From positions 1 to 64,000 of the forward strand of contig CAMCUY010000006.1 in assembly GCA_945879075.1 (NCBI GenBank): a DNA stretch of 64,000 nucleotides, given 5' to 3'. Source of the stretch: Akkermansia muciniphila. GTDB taxonomy: Bacteria > Verrucomicrobiota > Verrucomicrobiia > Verrucomicrobiales > Akkermansiaceae. Positions 60,350 to 64,000 of this stretch are shown piece by piece; the stretch's first letter is position 1; each line of letters begins with the position of its first letter. The translations under genes and the position numbers were made by a program. Below the pieces are notes generated by a model. The model searched no databases. It was not told the origin of the DNA and saw nothing but the letters and a program-made list of their open reading frames with translations.

Positions 60350-63300
60350 TTAGACTATCACAGGCCGCTCGGTGGTCGCAACCTCATAAATCTGTCCGGC
60401 TGCATCGAGCAACGCGGTGGCGATGATCCTGACATTGATGACTTCGCCCTGCTTGGTGAGCCTCTGGGTTTGATAGGGTTCAAGAATCTCGGCGCGGCTC
60501 AGTTGATTCAGCAGCGCCAGTTCTTCCTCGCGCCGCTCCAGCGGAATCCGGTCGCGGGTGTTCATTGCCAGCGCCTCGGCCTCGGACCAGCCGTAAATCC
60601 GCTTGGCGCCGGGGTTCCAGGCCGTGATCTGGCCTTTCAGATCCTGCACGGTGATGGCGTCACTGGCGTCGCGCACGACGACCGCCAGCCGCTGGAGCTG
60701 CTCGTTGGCCTGGCGCAGCGCGTCGCGGGTTTGCACGATTTCGGTAACATCGACGAAGGAAATGACTGCGCCTTCGATCACGTTTTCGAGCGTGCGGTAA
60801 GGCTGGATGTGCATCGCATACCACTTGCCGTCGAGGGCTTGGACGGTCGTGTCGATGGTCACCAGCGTGTCGAGCACGGACCGCGCGTCCGCCACCAACC
60901 GGTCATAGCTGACGAGGTTGGAAACGATGTGGGCGACCGGCCGGCCGACGTCGGAAGGGATCAGGTTGATGACGGCGCTGGCGGCCGGGGTGAAGCGCAG
61001 GATGCGCAGCTGGAGGTCCACGAACACGGTGCCCACGCCGGTGCCGGCGAGCAGGTTGTTCATGTCGTTGTTCGCCCGCGTCAGGTCGCTGACCTTGGCT
61101 TGCAGCTCGGTATTGACCGTGGCGAGTTCCTCGTTGACCGACTGCAATTCCTCTTTGGAGGTTTCCAGCTCCTCGTTGGAGGACTGCAGCTCCTCGTTGA
61201 CCGACTGCATTTCCTCGTTCGTGGCCTTGAGCTCCTCGGTGGAGCTTTCCAGCTCCTCGTTGGCGCTTTGGAGGTAGTCCTCCTTGGCCCGCAGTTCCTG
61301 CTTGAGCGCCAGGATGAGCGCGGCGGTGTCCTGGTCGGTGGTGGCCGGCGGCGCGGCTGGCGGCGGATGGGTGGCCGGGGCCTCCTCCAGAATGATCAGA
61401 TAGAGCGGCGCCTCCAGGCTCGCCGCGGCACCGCTGGTCACCGGCCGGACCGTCAGGTTGACCGTGGTGTAATGGCTGTTGGTCTTCACATGCAGGCCCG
61501 GACAGCACGCGGTTTCCCGGGTGCCGACCGCCTTGTGGAAAGTCGTGATCAGGCCGGGACGCAGTCCTTCGCGGGCCATTTTCAGGATGTTGTTGATGCC
61601 CGTCTCGCCCGGCGCGAGTTCCAGATACATCCCGCTGCGGCCATGCAGATAGAGGATGTCGCCCTGGCCGTTGACCAGCGCGCCGGCCGGGGCGACCTGC
61701 TGCAAGAGCGCCTGTTCGGTGAGCTCGCGCAATGGCGCCTTCGCGGGCAGCGGCGGCTTGGCGGTATCCCGCGCCAGCGCCGGATAGGGCGTCCCGGCGG
61801 GCGGCAGGAACTGCCCCAGCACCGCGCGCGGCAGGCTGTGGACATTCCCCTTGCGCTGGTAGATCTTGGACTTGCGGTCCAGCGCGGTGAACAAATCCGC
61901 GAACTCGCCCACGCCCTCGGAGGTCCCCAGAAACAGAACGCCGCCCGGTTTCAGAGCGTAGTGAAACAGCGGGATGAGCTTCTTCTGCAAATCCGCTCCC
62001 ATATAAATGAGTAGGTTGCGGCAGCTGATCAGGTCGAGCTTGGAGAAGGGCGGGTCCTTGATCACGTCCTGCTCGGAAAACACCAGCAGGTCGCGGATGT
62101 TTTTGTGAATCCGAAAAACACTGCCGTTCGCCTCCGCCGTGAAAAACCGCGCCAGCCGCTCCGGCGTCACGTCCGCGGCGATGCTCGCCGGATAGAGTCC
62201 CGTGCGCGCCGCGGCGATCGCCCGGCTGTCGATGTCGGTGGCGAAGATCTGCACCGGATAGTGCCGTTTCAAGATGTCCATGGCTTCCACCAGCAGGATG
62301 GCGATGGAATACGCCTCCTCGCCGGTGGAGCAGGCTGTCGTCCAAATCCGGATGGCCTCGCCCGCGGGCTTGTCTTTCAAGAGCTTGGGAATGACCTCCT
62401 GTTCAAGGCTCTCGAACGCCTCGGGATCGCGGAAAAACTTCGTCACGCCGATCAACATGTCGCGGAACAACGCCTCCACCTCAGCCGGGGTGTTTTGCAG
62501 GAACTTGACGTATTCATCCACCACTTCGATCTGATGGACGGCCATCCGCCGGTCGATGCGGCGATGCACGGTGCTCGGCTTGTATTGCGAGAAATCGTGG
62601 CCGGTCTGGGCGCGCAGCAGGATGAAAATTTTCCGCAGCGCGTTCTCGGTCTTGGCCTCCGGCGAGGCGACCGTCAGCTCGGGCTTGCCGAACGCCTGGC
62701 CGGCGTAAGCGATGAGCCGGGCGGGCATCTCCGCTGGCGGCAGCACGTAATCCACCAGCCCGGTGGCGATGGCGCTGCACGGCATGCCGTCGAACTCGGT
62801 GGACTCCGGACTCTGCGCCATGACCATCCCGCCCTCGCCTTTGATCGCCCGCACGCCGAGCGTGCCGTCACTGCCGGTGCCGGAAAGCACGATGCCGATG
62901 GCCCGCTCGCGCTGGTCCTGCGCCAGCGAGCGAAAGAAGAAATCGATGGGCAGCCGCTGGCCGCGCGGCTCGGAAGGTGGCAGCAGTTGCAGCGCGCCGT
63001 TGAGAAACGCCATGTCGTGGCCCGGCGGGATGATGTAGGTGCAGTTCGGTTGCACGACCATTCCGTCCTCCACCTCGAACACCTGCATCCGGGTGCAGCG
63101 GCGGATCAAATCGGTGAGAATGCTCTTATGATCCGGAGCCAGATGCTGGACCAACACGAAGGCCATTCCCGGATCGGTCTCGGCCGGCATTCCTGCGAAA
63201 AACGCCTCGAACGCCGCCAGCCCGCCCGCAGACGCGCCGATGCCAACCACCGGAAATCCTTTCGTCGGCTCCCCCGGTCTTGGGGGCGACCCGGTCTCTT

Positions 63301-63355
63301 CAGCTGCCCCGATCTGGACTTTTTGCTTATGAATTCCTTCCTTCTTCCGGGTCAT
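60350..63355 (-). CDS. CheB methylesterase-CheR methyltransferase-PAS fusion protein
   Basis: CheB: VGIGASAGGLAAFEAFF...PPGHDMAF; CheR: DMLIGVTKFFRDPEAFE...IWTTACSTGEEAYSIAIL...FSKLDLISCRNLLIYM; S-helix coiled coil; C-terminal PAS domains. Confidence 0.95.
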   Translation of the reverse strand: MTRKKEGIHKQKVQIGAAEETGSPPRPGEPTKGFPVVGIGASAGGLAAFEAFFAGMPAETDPGMAFVLVQHLAPDHKSILTDLIRRCTRMQVFEVEDGMVVQPNCTYIIPPGHDMAFLNGALQLLPPSEPRGQRLPIDFFFRSLAQDQRERAIGIVLSGTGSDGTLGVRAIKGEGGMVMAQSPESTEFDGMPCSAIATGLVDYVLPPAEMPARLIAYAGQAFGKPELTVASPEAKTENALRKIFILLRAQTGHDFSQYKPSTVHRRIDRRMAVHQIEVVDEYVKFLQNTPAEVEALFRDMLIGVTKFFRDPEAFESLEQEVIPKLLKDKPAGEAIRIWTTACSTGEEAYSIAILLVEAMDILKRHYPVQIFATDIDSRAIAAARTGLYPASIAADVTPERLARFFTAEANGSVFRIHKNIRDLLVFSEQDVIKDPPFSKLDLISCRNLLIYMGADLQKKLIPLFHYALKPGGVLFLGTSEGVGEFADLFTALDRKSKIYQRKGNVHSLPRAVLGQFLPPAGTPYPALARDTAKPPLPAKAPLRELTEQALLQQVAPAGALVNGQGDILYLHGRSGMYLELAPGETGINNILKMAREGLRPGLITTFHKAVGTRETACCPGLHVKTNSHYTTVNLTVRPVTSGAAASLEAPLYLIILEEAPATHPPPAAPPATTDQDTAALILALKQELRAKEDYLQSANEELESSTEELKATNEEMQSVNEELQSSNEELETSKEELQSVNEELATVNTELQAKVSDLTRANNDMNNLLAGTGVGTVFVDLQLRILRFTPAASAVINLIPSDVGRPVAHIVSNLVSYDRLVADARSVLDTLVTIDTTVQALDGKWYAMHIQPYRTLENVIEGAVISFVDVTEIVQTRDALRQANEQLQRLAVVVRDASDAITVQDLKGQITAWNPGAKRIYGWSEAEALAMNTRDRIPLERREEELALLNQLSRAEILEPYQTQRLTKQGEVINVRIIATALLDAAGQIYEVATTERPVIV

Positions 63356-63466
63356 GTCAGGGTTTTACTACCTCCAACTAGCAGCAAAGGCACACCCTTC
63401 CAAGACGGAAATTCCCGAAGAGGCGGAAAAATCCACAAGTTGCCGATTCAGTGCCGAAAACGACTA

Positions 63467-64000
63467 TCACTTCGTTAGCTTGGTGATGCGGCCGGTCTTG
63501 TTCCAATCCTGGACGTAGAGATTTCCCGCCTTGTCGAAACTCAGGCCATGCGGCGCGGTGAAAATCCCGAGCTGTTGCTCCTGCGGCGTTACCTTGAAAT
63601 TCGCCCACTGCGCCTGGTTCGGGTTGTCGCCGAGGAAGGCCACCGGGGTGCCGGTCTTGTCGAGAACGGTGACGCGGGATTCGAGCTCCGCGACCGCCGC
63701 GGTGTCGCCTAAAATGCTGACCGCGCACGGCCGGCGGAGGTTGATGGCATGGACGCCGAGCCAGTTTCCTTCGAGGTCGAAGTGGACGAGGCGGCGTTTT
63801 TCACGATCCGCGACGAGCAGGCGCGGCTCGCCGAAACGGGTGTCGATCGCCAGTCCGTGGGGGGTGTTGAACTGCTGTTCTCCAGCTCCCTTGCTGCCGA
63901 AGGATTTCAGCAGCTTGCCGGTGGCGTCGAACTTGTGGACGATGTTCGCGCCGTAGCCCGTGGCCGCGAAAATGCTGCCGTCCGGAGCCACCGTCACCGC
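63467..64000 (-). CDS. NHL-repeat protein, 5' end truncated by window edge
   Basis: FNTPHGLAIDTRFGEPRLLVADREKRRLVHFDLEGN; FTAPHGLSFDKAGNLYVQDWNKTGRITKLT. Confidence 0.8.
   Translation of the reverse strand, partial: AVTVAPDGSIFAATGYGANIVHKFDATGKLLKSFGSKGAGEQQFNTPHGLAIDTRFGEPRLLVADREKRRLVHFDLEGNWLGVHAINLRRPCAVSILGDTAAVAELESRVTVLDKTGTPVAFLGDNPNQAQWANFKVTPQEQQLGIFTAPHGLSFDKAGNLYVQDWNKTGRITKLTK

Noticed and set aside
61080-61280. Short repeats of CTCCTCGTTGGA type
   Set aside because: Explained by heptad periodicity of the signalling-helix coiled coil (NEELxSSxEEL) in the CheB-CheR-PAS protein.
60293-63478. Long plus-strand ORFs (573 aa and 457 aa) opposite the CheB-CheR fusion
   Set aside because: Antisense shadows; low-complexity reverse-frame composition.

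Overview
GC-rich bacterial chromosomal segment. The gene families (DUF1501 plus cytochrome C/DUF1549/DUF1553 pair, DUF1080, SHD1, GxxExxY) suggest a Verrucomicrobia/PVC-type genome; this taxonomic call is inference. Most content is housekeeping: a complete atpBEFHAGDC operon, HU, cinA, hprK, trpF, tatD, ctaB, dnaN-dnaA with a plausible oriC, rnc, tRNA-Val(GAC) and tRNA-His(GTG). Signalling genes fill about 49-63 kb: two paralogous histidine kinase / Rcp1-like receiver / REC-PP2C modules in tandem, plus a CheB-CheR-PAS fusion. The standout is the metH locus (17.6-22.7 kb). MetH is encoded as two co-oriented ORFs separated by a GxxExxY gene flanked by near-perfect 31-bp inverted repeats, and the stop codon of the N-terminal half lies inside one repeat. 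The C-terminal half contains a complete-looking RAYT (REP-associated tyrosine transposase) bounded by 26-bp inverted GTAG-REP hairpins, inserted in frame in the activation domain without any stop codon. Other notable items: a BlaI/MecI-like regulator fused to a histone H1-like Lys/Ala tail, a VapBC-type TA pair with a palindromic operator candidate, and a small basic ORF followed by a strong terminator. No CRISPR array, rRNA or prophage was seen. All family calls come from reading the sequence; no searches were run.
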